From assembly GCA_027600665.1 (NCBI GenBank), contig JADGJL010000051.1, positions 1 to 54,032 on the forward strand: 54,032 bases of DNA, read 5' to 3'. Of this stretch, positions 21,691-32,504 are shown piece after piece. Position 1 is the first letter of the stretch. The number at the start of each line of letters is the position of its first letter. A program made the position numbers and the translations under genes. This stretch comes from Irineochytrium annulatum. Lineage: Eukaryota; Chytridiomycota; Chytridiomycetes; Chytridiales; Chytridiaceae. A model generated the notes under the pieces. It did not search any database and was not told the DNA's origin. It saw only the letters and a program-made list of their open reading frames with translations.

Positions 21691-24600
21691 CTACTGAGTC
21701 GACCCAATGACAAAAACCCTGTCGCCATCCCCAATAATGTCAAACCCATGGCAATTAGTGTACACATAAGGCAGCTCGCTGCCTCCCGCGCTCGCCACGC
21801 CACCGGCCCTGTACAGTCCTAACGGCACGAAACCCTGCGCGACGAGAAACGCCAGCATCTCCGAATACCTCCTCCCGACGAACCTCCTCGGCGCCTTGAC
21901 GAGAATGACACTCTCCGCTAGCCGCTTGACGACGTCGAGCACGAACGGCCTGAAGTACGACTGCGCGAGCAGGCTTTGCGTGAACGACAACGGCGCTACG
22001 GCGCCCATGGCGAACCACGGATCGAAGTGATGGACGGGGAAGGGGCTGATACCGGAGTCGTTCAATTCGGCCTCGTTCACGAGCTTCTCGAGGTAGGCCG
22101 TCGACAGGGGCGCGGAGGACTTGCCGCTCGGGTGGTCCGTGTCCCTGTTGAGCTCCTCCTCATCGATCGCGTCGCCGCCGATCTCTTCCTCCTCCTCTGC
22201 CCCGTCGTCCGCATGGAATGTTTGAAGGTCGTCGCCCAGGTGGCTTGATGTCGGCGGGTATGCGGCGTTTTCCGTGAGCCTAGCGCTCGGGTCGTCCAGG
22301 CTCCCGTCCCTAACGCCGCCTTGGTTCCCGACGAACGAAGTCTTTAGCTTCGCGTAGTTGCCTCTGGTATGGTCCCCCTTGGACCTCCTCGGGCCGCGCT
22401 TCTTTGTTGGCGGCTGGACATTCGCGCCGGGCGGCACGATCTCGATACCGGGTTGTCCCGAAGCCGCGGGCTTGCCGATGATGAACTGCACAAGCTTATT
22501 GATAAAACGTTCCTCTTCCGCACCCTTCTGTCGGATGCGCTTGTACAGATTGAGGCGATCTCCGATACCAAGGGCGTAATTATTAAGGATCGACTGCATC
22601 CGGAGGTTGTTCGTGTCGTTGAAGATGTCGGATCGGCGGGTGGAGAAGTAACGGATATTGGATCCGCTGACCAGCTCGACGAGAAAGTGAGTTTTTGGCC
22701 ATTCCTATCGCAAGAAGTTGGTCATTGAATATTCCAACAATTCGAAATGAGCACCAAACCTCTTGAATCATCTTAATAATGAAAATCGAGTTTGCATCTG
22801 GTAGAGTGTGCGACGAATCGCCCGAGCCCCCCGAGTCGGCGTTGATAGGCGTCGAGAAGATGACGATGCGTTTGCATTTCTTGATGCCCGCCTGCTCCAA
22901 GCTAGTCTTCTTAAGCGGCGTCCCCTTCATCAACGTCACGTCCGGGTCCGATCTGATGTCGTCCCAGATCCCCCCATCGCCCTTCGCCTCGGGGACCTTA
23001 TCCAACAGGCACAGGATCGGCGTCTTAGACGTCGCAAGAGTTGCGTGCGCGGTGCCGGGCGCTGGTGTAATAGTGGCGTGAAGCGAGCCTTCGTTGCTCC
23101 GGACCGACTTCAGGAAGTGCTTCACCCCACGGGCCGTCATGTGCCCGCACAGAATGACGTGACCGGACGCCTGCCCGTCCTCAACGGCGTCCCCACCCTC
23201 CGCCTCGTCCGCCCTCTCATCCGCGTCAACCGTAATTTTGAGCGCGTTCGTGCTCGCCGCCGCGTCGTGCCTCGCGAGGGGCTCAAGCCCATCCGCCAAT
23301 TGTGCCTCGAGCTCCAGCATCGCAAGGTGTTCCTTCGGCACGGGATCCTTGAACTGGATGCACACCCTCAGAACGATTTCGTCCCCTCCCGTGGCCACGC
23401 AGAACACGACGTCGTCCTCCCTCAGCTCGTACGTCAGGCCCGGGTTCAGCCTTAACACGCCCGCCTTGTGCCCGGTGGTCGAGCATACGGCAAAGAGCGT
23501 TACGTGGAATGCGCGGAACACGGACTCAACGGCCTCGACCCAACGCATTCTCACAAGTCCCGGCGGGCACCGGAACGAGAAGATCTGGTTGAGCGCGCCT
23601 CGCTTGTACTCCCTCAACCACCCTGAATCCTCCACTGTCCCGTCGTCGAGGTCCCTATATGTCGAGACCAGGTTGAGGACGAGCGCCAGGAACCCAGGCA
23701 CGATGCAATCCCGCGCCAAGATGGCCATCTTGATGCCATCGAGGCACAGCACGCGGTCACAGCCGCACCGGGGGCTTAACTCCTCCGATCGGACGTCGCG
23801 GACCTGTGCTAGGATTGGGAGGCCTGGGAAGGTGGTTTTGGCGACGAGGGACTGCATAAGGATCTCGGCGTCCGCGCCGCGGGTCGATCGGAGCTCGTCG
23901 TCTTCTGCTCCGTCGACGTCGTCCGCGCCAGTGGAAGCGGACCCGGCGTTAATGAGGAACATGGCTGTAGCGTGGTGCGCCGACGCGCGTCTGAGGTCCG
24001 TGATCGACAGTGGCGTGCCGGCGAGGTATCTTAGCTTCGAACGGTAAAACGGGTGGCGGAGGAGTTGGCGCGTCTCGATGTTGGGCTCCGGAGGAGCAAG
24101 AATAATGATATGAGTGTTTGCCTCGTCGGCGGCCAAGAACTCGCGGCAGAAATCGATAATAATAGAGTACGTCAACGAGCCTGAAAGAATAACGTGCGGA
24201 TGGGTGGTGGAGGCTGAGTACTTTGCACGCTGGAACGTAGACGACGCGTTGTAGATTTCCGAGATGCGGGAGGATTGCAGCGGGACCCAGACGATCACGA
24301 CGATGATCAATATCATGACGACGATGCGAGATGGGATTGACGAGGGCGTAAGATCGCCGAATCCAATGGTACTGATAGAAGGGGGATCAGTAATGCTTAA
24401 AAAAATTCGTTTTAGGGATTTATACCTGAAAGTGACCATGATATAATAAAGACTGTCATGCCAAGTAGTAAGCGTCGGGTCCGACTTCTTGTCCGCATTA
24501 ATAGTTTCCAGCGCGTTGATGACACTGGCACTGAGGAATATGAAGTTACAAAACGTGAGCGCCACGATCGTGAGCTCTCTCTTCTCCTCCGTCTCCGAAA

Positions 24601-25700
24601 AAGATAGCAGGCGGTATGTTCTCAAGATTCGGGATGCTCTGAGAATACGGAGAAGGCCGAGGAACCAGACGTATTGTGATGTCTCGCTGACAAAGACGTA
24701 AACGAAAGGTGGGACAATCGAGACGAGGTCGACCAGCGACGAGAAATTAAAATAAAACGCCAGACGATCCTCGGCGATGTACATGGAGATGGCGTAATCA
24801 GAAAGGAAGATGGTTGCCAGCAGCAGGTCAATGACTTTAATGTGGCTCCGATCATCTCGCTGGATTGAGTCTGAAAATCAAGGAGAGATCAGTCACTGTT
24901 TGTGCAAACAAATGACGGATTCTGAACATTACATGTCAGCATCACATAGTTGACGATAGCCACCGCCGTAGAGAGCACCTGGAAAATCATCCACACCCTC
25001 GCGAACTGGCTCGTGGCAAACCACCTCCTCACAGCCTCAGGCGACAAGACATCCAGCCACGTCCGCCTGGTCTTCTTTTTGATGGCCGCCAGATAATTCT
25101 CCGCCAAAAACAGTGGCCTCGAAACGAAGGCCGAGATGCCCTGCTGCTGCTCCCCCGTCGCCGCCGCATCATCCCCATCACCACCGTCCTTCTTCGCGGA
25201 TCCGGCCGCGGCCATGGCTGCGCTCTTCTCCGACACGTTGGACGCCTCCCGGCTGAGCATGGCGGCCCGCTGGTCCCTTCGGGCGATCTTGCGCTCGAGC
25301 TTCTTCTGCTCCTTCCGAATCTTGCGGATGTCACTCAGGTCGTCGTAGCCGCGGTTGATGACGAGGCCCAGCTGCGCGAGGCCGAGCTGCGCCAGTGGGT
25401 CGTCGATAAGATCATCGCCTGGCGCGAGTTCAGCGAGTTCAGCGAAGGAGAGCTCCACGTATATCGGAATGCAGACTCACCAAATCCATATTTCTTCGCC
25501 TGGTAGATCCTGTAAACGTACTTGATTACTCTGGCGGAGATGATGAAGAACGGGATGGCGATGAACGGCGTCCACAGCAGGATGTTGTAGTTCCGCTCTT
25601 GGATGATGTCGTCGGATGTCGCGTTTCCCGCGGTGGAGTTGTCGAGGAGGCCGCCATCAGGCCAGCTCGAGTTGAGGTCGGCGATCACGAAGTCGCCCAT
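21691..25700 (-). CDS. BK/SLO-type potassium channel alpha subunit (1258 aa)
   Basis: Five exons close exactly in phase: 25700-25481, 25418-24933, 24870-24426, 24371-22760 and 22704-21691 (introns of 54-62 nt). Topology follows BK channels: a short N-glycosylatable extracellular N-terminus (NSS, NST, NAT), an extra S0 helix (WTPFIAIPFFIISARVIKYV), a long cytoplasmic S0-S1 linker, S1-S3, an S4 with regularly spaced arginines (LLRILRASRILRTYRLL), S5, a pore with filter TIGFGDLTP and S6. Two RCK domains follow, starting PHVILSGSLTYSIIIDF and GHVILCGHMTARGVKHFL, and a C-terminal half with FLVELVSGSNIRYFSTRR. These match the gating ring that binds Ca2+ in animal SLO1. An acidic run (GAEEEEEIGGDAIDEEE) lies in RCK2, but its identity as a calcium bowl is not certain. 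The channel probably links Ca2+ signals to membrane potential, perhaps in zoospores. Confidence 0.9.
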
Positions 25701-25921
25701 ATGTTTTGCGGGGAGTCGGTCAATTTCCTTTGACTGACCACTCCGCCCGCCAAGCCATCAGAGTAAAAGGGAACTGAACGCTAATATTATTCTCCTATAA
25801 ATCGGCCCCCATAACGGGTATTATACCGGCCATTGCTTACAAAAAAAAAAAAATTTCCATAACATAATGAAGCGCTGATTAAATCAAATAAATGCGCAGG
25901 TATGCCCCTTCCACGTCGCCT

Positions 25922-26703
25922 TCATATCGCCAAACTTGCCTTCCGCGGGCTCGGCCGCCCGATGAATGACGATTCCCCCTGGAAACTTCTGGCCGCAATG
26001 ATGTGAGGCGCGACGAAGCCCGAGCCCAGTTCGTCGTCATCCTCGTCGGCATCGCCCCGGCCCGGCGTTGCCACCGGGTCGTGGTTTACGGCTTCAGGAT
26101 CAACGCCGTTTGCTGCCGGCTTCGGAGGGGCGCGTTTAACAAAGTTTGGTGGGGGGATGCCGATCGGGAGCGAGGAGGAGAGGAGGGAGCCGCCGGTTCG
26201 GTCGTTCAGAGGGAAGTCTGTGTGTCGCATTCCCCTATTTAGCCGCCACCGCAAACATTTCGTAGAGGAATGCAATATACAGACCGTCCTCTGCCTCGTC
26301 CTCCTCGTTATCGCTATCTTCCGGAAGCACAAACGCGGCCGTCGTCTTCTCTTCCTCGTCCAGCTGGAAGATATCCTCCGCGTCCCCTTCGCCCGTCCCC
26401 ACCTTCCCTGGCGTCTGCCGTGGCGGTGGCGCGAATTGGACCTTCCTTGTCGCAGTTACCGAGGGACTGATTGCAAGACCGTTTTCGGCTATCGCTGGGG
26501 TCGTTGTAGATGTGTGTTGAGAGAGACTCGATGTTGGGCCGGAACTTCTGGATACACATTAGTGAAATTTTCCTCGAGAGCCGATCAATTACCTTGGGGC
26601 TGCAGGACTCGACTCTACTTCTACAAGAAAAGAACGTCAAGTATTAAAGAGGAAAAAACTCTCAAAAAAGTATTTCCATACCAGTGTTGGCCTTAGTTGT
26701 CAT
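25922..26703 (-). CDS. Small acidic protein of unknown function (202 aa)
   Basis: Four exons close in phase: 26703-26682, 26620-26593, 26547-26285 and 26217-25922. It starts MTTKANTEVESS. The N-terminal half is Ser/Thr-rich and disordered. A conserved-looking acidic block follows (DIFQLDEEEKTTAAFVLPED), then SLPIGIPPPNF, a disordered acidic stretch and a C-terminal motif GFVAPHIIAARSF ending PSPRKASLAI. The arrangement of an SLPxxIP motif, an acidic run and F/V-x-PH-x3-AR resembles the layout of some short eukaryotic regulatory proteins (for example plant S40-like proteins), but the match is only in pattern and may be chance. No catalytic domain is present. The exon phases and the continuous acidic composition support a real gene. 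Confidence 0.5.
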
Positions 26704-26736
26704 GGGTAGGATATGATTCGGATACAAGACGCCTAA

Positions 26737-27102
26737 TCAATACAGGCGAGTTAGAACACAGGTCCGCTGCCGACGATGGGTTAAAAGGACATAGGGAAAG
26801 ATGTAATCCCATCCCTCCGTCACGATGATTCGAGCAGATTCCCACGAAATCGAATTCGGCCGGCCAGCGCCGCGGGCACGATGTGACCCATCACCCTTCA
26901 GCACCTCAATCCACACCCAGGGCCTCCACCGCTCGCAATCTCCGCCGAGGATCCCAGTCGTGACAATGGCAATGAAGGACAGGTCAGTGCGAGCAAATCC
27001 ATCCGTTATGCTCCTCTTCCTCCAAGCCGTCCCGAGCCGTACTCTGATTGAATTGCATGCAAGCGTCTTCGAGCCGAGAGCGATTGCAGGGTAATCGTCC
27101 AT
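26737..27102 (-). CDS. Hypothetical protein, 121 aa
   Basis: A single uninterrupted frame from ATG 27102 to a stop at 26737. The composition is balanced rather than low-complexity (LSFIAIVTTGILGGDCERW, then WVWIEVLKGD and ITDGFARTD), with several Trp and Cys residues, which suggests a folded protein. The C-terminus is basic. No family is recognised, no splice partner was found, and it lies only 33 nt downstream of the next gene start on the same strand. It could be a real small gene, an exon of a longer one, or a remnant. Confidence 0.35.
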   Translation of the reverse strand: MDDYPAIALGSKTLACNSIRVRLGTAWRKRSITDGFARTDLSFIAIVTTGILGGDCERWRPWVWIEVLKGDGSHRARGAGRPNSISWESARIIVTEGWDYIFPYVLLTHRRQRTCVLTRLY

Positions 27103-27328
27103 ACCGGCCGGCTGGCAGAGGGGGCGCTTGAGTCAACACAAATGGAGAGCTTGAAGCGTCTTTTTGTGACGAGCCTCTTGAGAAAGCCGATTTGCGCATT
27201 TCACCTCACCGGGTAGGTGAAGATATAACAAGGAAACAGCCGCTACAGCTAACGATAATCAGTCGCTGCGAAACGTCGTCGCTCATACGTGGTGCGATGA
27301 CTGTGGTTTATTAGCTACGCGGTCTTCC

Positions 27329-28513
27329 CTAGAACATACTCGGCCAGAACACCCTGGCCGCCAACGATTTATAAGTCAATCCTCGGTCGCCACCGACGAG
27401 CATCTCCCCACGGTCGGCCTCTATCATACCCATACACCATACCCTCTCCAGTCCAGGGTCCGACACGCTCACGAGCTCAAAGCTCCCTTGCCCAAGCCTC
27501 CACACGCGCACCCTCGCGTCTTCCCCGCCGGATACGAGCTTCTCGCCCTTCGGGTCAAACGCGACGGACGTCACGTTGCCCGCGTGGCCTGAGAGCGTCG
27601 CGACGCGGCCGCCGTCACGGAGGTCCCACACGCCGACCGTCTGGTCGTCGGATCCCGTGGCCAAGAGCCAGGGGCTGGAGCTGCTGTAGCCGAGAGCGTT
27701 GATGCCTTTGTTATGGGCTTGGATTGTGCGGATGGGCTCGTTGGGAGAGTTAATGCGCCAGATCTTCATTGGAACTCGTTAAAACACCGATTTTACAGAA
27801 GCAGTCCTCGCACAGGGATAAATCACCTTAACGGTCCCATCCAACGACGCGCTGGCAAACTCCTCCCCGTTGGCCGTCGGGTCGAATACGACGGCCATAA
27901 CGTAGTGGTGGTGGCCCGTGTACGTGGCAACGGGCCCTCGGGTGATGTCCGCGCAGTCCCAGAGCTTAACGGTTTTGTCGTCGGCGCACGTGAGCATGCG
28001 TCCGGACGCGGTGTCGACCGCGATGGCCCGGATGTAGTCCCCGTGAGCGGCCGCGACGGACGCGACGACGCGGCCCGAGGCGTGGTCCACGACGCGGAGG
28101 TGACCGTCGTCAGAGCCGCAGACGAAGTGGGCCGCGTTCGGAAGGAAGCGGACCGCGCGGACTGAGTTAAAGAAAGTGAGATCGTCAGCAATGACGTCCT
28201 ATGAGCGCGACGGAAGGAGGAGCACACGTACCGGGGCCTTCCGCGACCTTGATCGTCTTGAGCAGCGTCTTCCCGCGGTTGTGCTGGCGCGACACTTGGA
28301 CGGCACCCGAGTGCATTGCGGCGAGAATTAAGCCAGTGGCGGGTTGGTGGTCGATGGCCTTGACCCTGGCGGCCGCGACCGGGGGGTGGGCTTGAATGGC
28401 GGCGGATTGGGTGGACTGGAGCAGTAATGAGCGGATAACAAAAAAGGTCGCTTTACCATCGCTAGATCCGGAGTCGTCGAATACTGGAGAAGGTGTTGTT
28501 CGAGTGTCGACAT
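27329..28513 (-). CDS. Beta'-COP-like WD40 protein, single propeller (336 aa)
   Basis: Four exons (28513-28457, 28415-28232, 28161-27827, 27763-27329) close in phase. The translation is a run of WD40 repeats: VRAVRFLPNAAHFVCGSDDG, HGDYIRAIAVD with KTVKLWD, GHHHYVMAVVFDP with ASASLDGTVKIW, NKGINALGYS with TGSDDQTVGVWD, and GHAGNVTSVAFDP with DARVRVW. The order and the signatures HYVM.VVF.P, SLD.TVK.W and GLERVW are those of the first propeller of coatomer subunit beta' (COPB2, Sec27). The usual beta'-COP is about 850-900 residues with a second propeller and an alpha-solenoid; here the protein ends soon after GLERVW. It may therefore be a divergent paralogue that binds dilysine-type cargo tails without joining the full coat, or a truncated gene. 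The N-terminal 25 residues are poorly supported and the start could differ. Confidence 0.7.
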
Positions 28514-28714
28514 CAACGCCAGGACATTACCTTTTTGAAGTCCAAAAAAGAACTTCCACGTCGCCAGCTCGCGATACGGCCCCACCCCACCAGCCTTAAC
28601 CGACCAGGCCATAGTTGGGGACGAACGACATGGCGCTTGAGGTGGGCCACTTTCCTCGTTGGAGATTTTCCCCTCCTCGAATTTGTCATTTAGCATCAAG
28701 TGTCAGCAAAACAA

Positions 28715-28929
28715 TCATTCCAGCATGGCATTTGTGTTCAACTGGTTACGAGCAACATATCTGTAGGCTCGCCGGGCTGCCTCATAGCTTTTAAAGCTTC
28801 CACGACATGTATTAAAGAGAATGCGCAAAAGTTTTGACACCCAACAAACCCAGTCTGCAATTTACGGTACGTTATATACCTGGGAGGGTGGTAGTCGCAG
28901 TTCCTCCGGCCTCGTTTCGCCGACTCCAC
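28715..28929 (-). CDS. Possible two-exon micro-gene (40 aa)
   Basis: ATG 28929 opens MESAKRGRRNCDYHPP and meets a GTATAT donor at 28879; an AAAAG acceptor before 28787 restores the phase and yields YEAARRAYRYVARNQLN before a stop at 28715. Total 40 residues, basic. The second part vaguely recalls the helical start of mitochondrial uS14 proteins, but the zinc-knuckle half is missing, so no function is given. The intron would be 92 nt. It may equally be noncoding. Confidence 0.2.
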
Positions 28930-29108
28930 TAGGGCGATTGTGGTATTCGCGAGATTTATTTATGGAACACTTCATTGTTCAAATGTAGAGAGCTCCCAAT
29001 CTGGAGCCCGTCGTTAGGACCGTCGCTAGCCTCAAGTCCCCAAACGCGTCCCCACCAGCCCGTGACGCCACCGGCTTACTATCAACCCCGCCGCCGCCGA
29101 CCAGGACC

Positions 29109-30740
29109 ATGGCGGACAACAGCAATGGCTGCTGCTACACGGCGGACCCGACGACCCAGCCGGCTCAGATGCTCCTCAACATCACCGTCAAGTACCAACC
29201 TTCGGCCAGCGCCTCCCTTTACAATGCCTCGATATCCTTCCCGTCCACATACCAGATGGGCGCCCAGCCATACCGCGCGCCAATGGGGACCGTCACCTGC
29301 GTCTCGTCCCTCCACCCGCCCCTGAGGACCTACACCTGCATCGGGACCAACAGCGTCGACTTCTTCTCCATCTTCAACATGATCACGCCGTCGAACGCGA
29401 ACCCGCGTGACGGCATCGCGCTCACGCTCACGGACCCGAACGACAGCGCCATGGTGCTGCCGTGCACCCTGTCGACGTGGTGCCCGGACGTGAACCCGCC
29501 GTCGGTGAAGTCGAGCCTGCCCATGCCAATCTGGGAGATCACGACCATCGCGGCCGGCTGTGGGATCGCGCTCGGTGGGGCTGGGTTCATCTTTGCAAAG
29601 TACAGGACAAGGGCAGTGAGGGACACGTCGGGGCCGACGTCGAACGCGCGTGGGCAGATACCCAACGGCGGTGGTGGCGCGGGGACGCTGATGGCCAAGG
29701 TCGCGGCGGCCCAGAGGGCGAGGAACGACGGTGGGTACGAGGACTTGGAGGGCGGCGGCGGTCGGGTCCAGGGCGATGCGGCTGCGTCGCTGGCGGCAAA
29801 GATGGCCGACGCGCGGCAGCGCGACGCCGAGGCCAGCGCGGGCTATCAGGGCGGAGTCGCGTTGAAGGGCGGCAACGGTCAGACGCTGATGGAGAAGGCG
29901 GCGGAGGCGAAGAAGCTTGGAGGGTCGAGGCACGAGCTGAACGCCGGCGCCAACAACAACAACAACAAAGGCACACGGGGGAGCTCGACCCCGAATACGT
30001 ACTCGCCGTCGAACGGGAGCACGGTCGCGCTGGACAAAAGCAGGGAAAAATTGAAGGACGACCAACCGCCCAGGAGCCCAAGAGGGAAGGCCGTCGGAGG
30101 GTCGGCACCCGTGTCGCCCGCGACCGTGCGGAAGACGAGCATGGTTGGGGATGAGAGCGGGAGGTCAAACCGGGAACAAGGGGGAAGGGAGAGGGAGAGG
30201 GACAGGCCCCAAAACCGGACGCAGGGAAGCCGGATGCAGAGCTCATCGCATGGGAACTTGACCGTGGACGAGAGCGGCGCGGGAAAACACTCAGACTCTA
30301 AGCCGCGGACAAGGAGGGGGGAGGACTCGGACGACGACACGCCGCTAACACGGTCTCCCGCGCCACGGAAAGGGTCTTCGCGGGGCGACGAGGCGACGCG
30401 GTCCCCCGCGCCACGGAAGCACTCCACGCGAGGCGATGACGACGCGCCGCTGTCCAATGAGGAGGCGCGGAGGAAGGAGGGGAAGTCGCGGAAAAAGGAG
30501 CGCGGGGACCTGGGGGAACGCGAGGCGGTGGAAGGACATCGGCAAGAGTCGTCGAGCAGACCGAGGAACGCGGACGCAGAGGCACGAACTGGTGATGACC
30601 GGAGCCGATCAAGACGAACCGGCGGTGATGAGGGAAGGACCGGGAGCCACCGTGATGGCCGTCCGAGATCACGGTCGCGGTCGGAGTCGCGAGGGCAAAA
30701 CGGGGAGGAGTCCCGGTCGCGGCGGAGGCAGGATGATTGA
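29109..30740 (+). CDS. Single-pass membrane protein with long charged cytoplasmic tail (543 aa)
   Basis: One long exon from ATG 29109 to TGA 30740. Residues 1-135 contain six cysteines (CC, CVSS, CIG, PCTLSTWCPD) and N-glycosylation sequons (NIT, NAS, NDS), as expected of an extracellular domain. One transmembrane helix follows (IWEITTIAAGCGIALGGAGF, FAKY). The 380-residue tail is hydrophilic and disordered, ending in an RS-rich stretch. Within it a motif of about 14 residues recurs three times: TLMAKVAAAQRAR, SLAAKMADARQRD, TLMEKAAEAKKLG. Further on RSPAPRK occurs twice in tandem. No signal peptide precedes the ectodomain; the frame is open upstream to 28987 without an ATG, so a first exon with a signal peptide could be missing. 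The antisense strand is also open over most of its length. Family unknown; a cell-surface adaptor is one possibility. Confidence 0.6.
   Translation: MADNSNGCCYTADPTTQPAQMLLNITVKYQPSASASLYNASISFPSTYQMGAQPYRAPMGTVTCVSSLHPPLRTYTCIGTNSVDFFSIFNMITPSNANPRDGIALTLTDPNDSAMVLPCTLSTWCPDVNPPSVKSSLPMPIWEITTIAAGCGIALGGAGFIFAKYRTRAVRDTSGPTSNARGQIPNGGGGAGTLMAKVAAAQRARNDGGYEDLEGGGGRVQGDAAASLAAKMADARQRDAEASAGYQGGVALKGGNGQTLMEKAAEAKKLGGSRHELNAGANNNNNKGTRGSSTPNTYSPSNGSTVALDKSREKLKDDQPPRSPRGKAVGGSAPVSPATVRKTSMVGDESGRSNREQGGRERERDRPQNRTQGSRMQSSSHGNLTVDESGAGKHSDSKPRTRRGEDSDDDTPLTRSPAPRKGSSRGDEATRSPAPRKHSTRGDDDAPLSNEEARRKEGKSRKKERGDLGEREAVEGHRQESSSRPRNADAEARTGDDRSRSRRTGGDEGRTGSHRDGRPRSRSRSESRGQNGEESRSRRRQDD
29951..29969 (+). 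repeat. AAC trinucleotide repeat (Asn run)
   Basis: Five tandem AAC units encode an asparagine run in the tail of the 29109-30740 membrane protein. Confidence 0.7.
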
Positions 30741-30844
30741 TGATTGAACACCTAGGAAAACCAAGAAGTATGCTAAAAAATACAGCCGTTCATTGCCGCC
30801 GTAAATGCAATGCGTTCTTCCACTCATCCGATGCCCTGGCCTCT

Positions 30845-31477
30845 CTAAGGCCCCAGTTTGACCACCCCAGCCATCTCCCACCCGTTCGGATCTCCCTCGG
30901 TATTCCAGATCTCGATCGTGTCGATCAAACAGCTCGAGCCGACGACAGAGCTCCACTCGCTCTTCGACTCGATCTCGGCCTTCACCTTGGCCCTCGCCTC
31001 CATTGATATCGAGCCGTACACCAGGCTCAGGTGCGGCCAGTACGTGTTGTCCTCCCGCGGGAACGCCTCCTGGCACGCCCGGTTCAGCGACATGAGCGCA
31101 TCCGTCTCCTCAACCTTCGCCATCACACACTGACGTAACGGAAAGCGCCGTTGAAATAGAAATATTACGCGACGGAAAGTGGCAAGTCGACCAAGGCATA
31201 TATGTACCTGGAAGAACAAGTCCTTGACGACGATCCCCGTCAGCCCCACGGAAAACGGCTTAAAGCCTTTGGCGATACATCGCACTTTCTCCAACACCTC
31301 CTCCGCGGATCCAGGCAGCTGGCCGAGCAGCGTGATATGCGCCTGCCACCGCGGCGTCCCGAGCTGGCTGCTGTAGTGATCCACGATGGACTGGAGCCGC
31401 TTCCCTAGCAGCTCTGTACGCGCGGGGCCGATCCAGAGCGAGTAGCCCGGTTGGGAGTCCATTGGCGCGAAGGACAT
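30845..31477 (-). CDS. Cyclic phosphodiesterase (2H phosphoesterase, CPD1-like)
   Basis: Two exons, 31477-31208 and 31129-30845, give 184 residues. The intron at 31207-31130 is 78 nt, a multiple of three without stops, so it can be overlooked. The two catalytic H-x-T/S motifs of the 2H superfamily are present: WQAHITLLGQL near residue 46 and WPHLSLVYG near 128. Other CPDase features are the N-terminal YSLWIGP, KPFSVGLTGIVVKDLFFQ and the C-terminal WEMAGVVKLGP. Family members open cyclic phosphates, in particular ADP-ribose 1'',2''-cyclic phosphate formed after tRNA splicing, to the 1''-phosphate. Length fits the yeast and plant enzymes (about 180-240). It is predicted cytosolic. No internal targeting signal is visible. 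Confidence 0.9.
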   Translation of the reverse strand: MSFAPMDSQPGYSLWIGPARTELLGKRLQSIVDHYSSQLGTPRWQAHITLLGQLPGSAEEVLEKVRCIAKGFKPFSVGLTGIVVKDLFFQVHICLGRLATFRRVIFLFQRRFPLRQCVMAKVEETDALMSLNRACQEAFPREDNTYWPHLSLVYGSISMEARAKVKAEIESKSEWSSVVGSSCLIDTIEIWNTEGDPNGWEMAGVVKLGP

Positions 31478-32504
31478 AGGTGTTGGCGGGTTCGCGGGTT
31501 GTCAACTCTCCCCGCGTCCCAAGATGTCCTCAGATAGCTTGCTTGCTACTGGCAATTCCCATACCCCGACTTTCACATGGCCCGCGACCATTCGAGGTAA
31601 AACTCGTGTGCAGCACTGACCGCAGCTATGGGTTCTTGTCTCGCCTTAACGGCGCTCCACCAAGATCTTGTGCGCCGCGAGGCGGCGCCGACTCCTACGC
31701 CTTTCCCACTTGGGCCCGCCACCAAGCGCCGCAGAAAAGAAGAAGTACAGGAGCGTCGTTGAAATGGCATGCAAGGGCCCGAGTACTGAAGGTGGAATAT
31801 TCGAGCTATTCATCAACGTGTAAACGTGTGATAGACCTATCTATACCTGGCCACTCGGCAACAGGGCAGTCGGTGGAATGTGGCTATTAGTAAGGTATAA
31901 ACTTAGTAAGGGATTCTGCCAGTGGCGCGAGTCAGCGTGTCGATCGACGATTAGCATTTTCGGCCGCGCGTCTCCTTCCTAATAATTTTTCACCGCGAAG
32001 CCTCGGCCGCATCTGCTTTGAATTGGCAGAGCACTCCGAACTTTGAGAACGAGGACCTGGCTCCCTTTCTCGCCGCCTGTGATATAAGACCGAGCCCCCC
32101 GACGCCGCAGCCCATCTCATCACAGTCTCCCAACGCCCCGACTTCGCATTCGACTTCAGAGGCCGTCGTCCCACCACAACACCCGCAGAGCCAGCAACAG
32201 CAATCCAGCCCGACCCCCGCGCTGCACGTAAGCATCTGTTCCCTCTTCGCCCCGAGGCTTCCACCAGCCCCCGCCCCGTAGCTGCCGGGTGGCACGACGG
32301 GGTGGACCGTCGTCGTCGTTGGGTATCTCGTGCGCGCTAGCGGGGAGGCACCTGACACGAGACGGGCTGCATCATCAGCCTGCATCATCCCTCCCCCCCG
32401 GCAAGTCTGATACCCTTATCTAATCCCCTTCTTCCATCATCAGACATCAACACAACAACCAGCACCTGCTCCCCCAACAGTACCCACCCACCAAAGCGCA
32501 AGCC
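31478..32504. other. Spacer, possibly containing an upstream exon
   Basis: The + strand is open without an ATG from about 31953 to 32228 and reads as a Pro/Ser/Gln-rich stretch (NFENEDLAPFLAACDI and onwards), ending at a consensus-like GTAAGC. It resembles the disordered N-terminus of the AN1 protein downstream and could be a 5' exon of it, but the phase does not fit the AN1 frame with the acceptors seen. The rest looks noncoding. Confidence 0.3.

Noticed and set aside
29082..30751. Minus-strand frames of 327 and 290 codons opposite the membrane protein
   Set aside because: They are Arg/Ser low-complexity mirrors of the plus-strand gene, which has a proper transmembrane segment and sequons.
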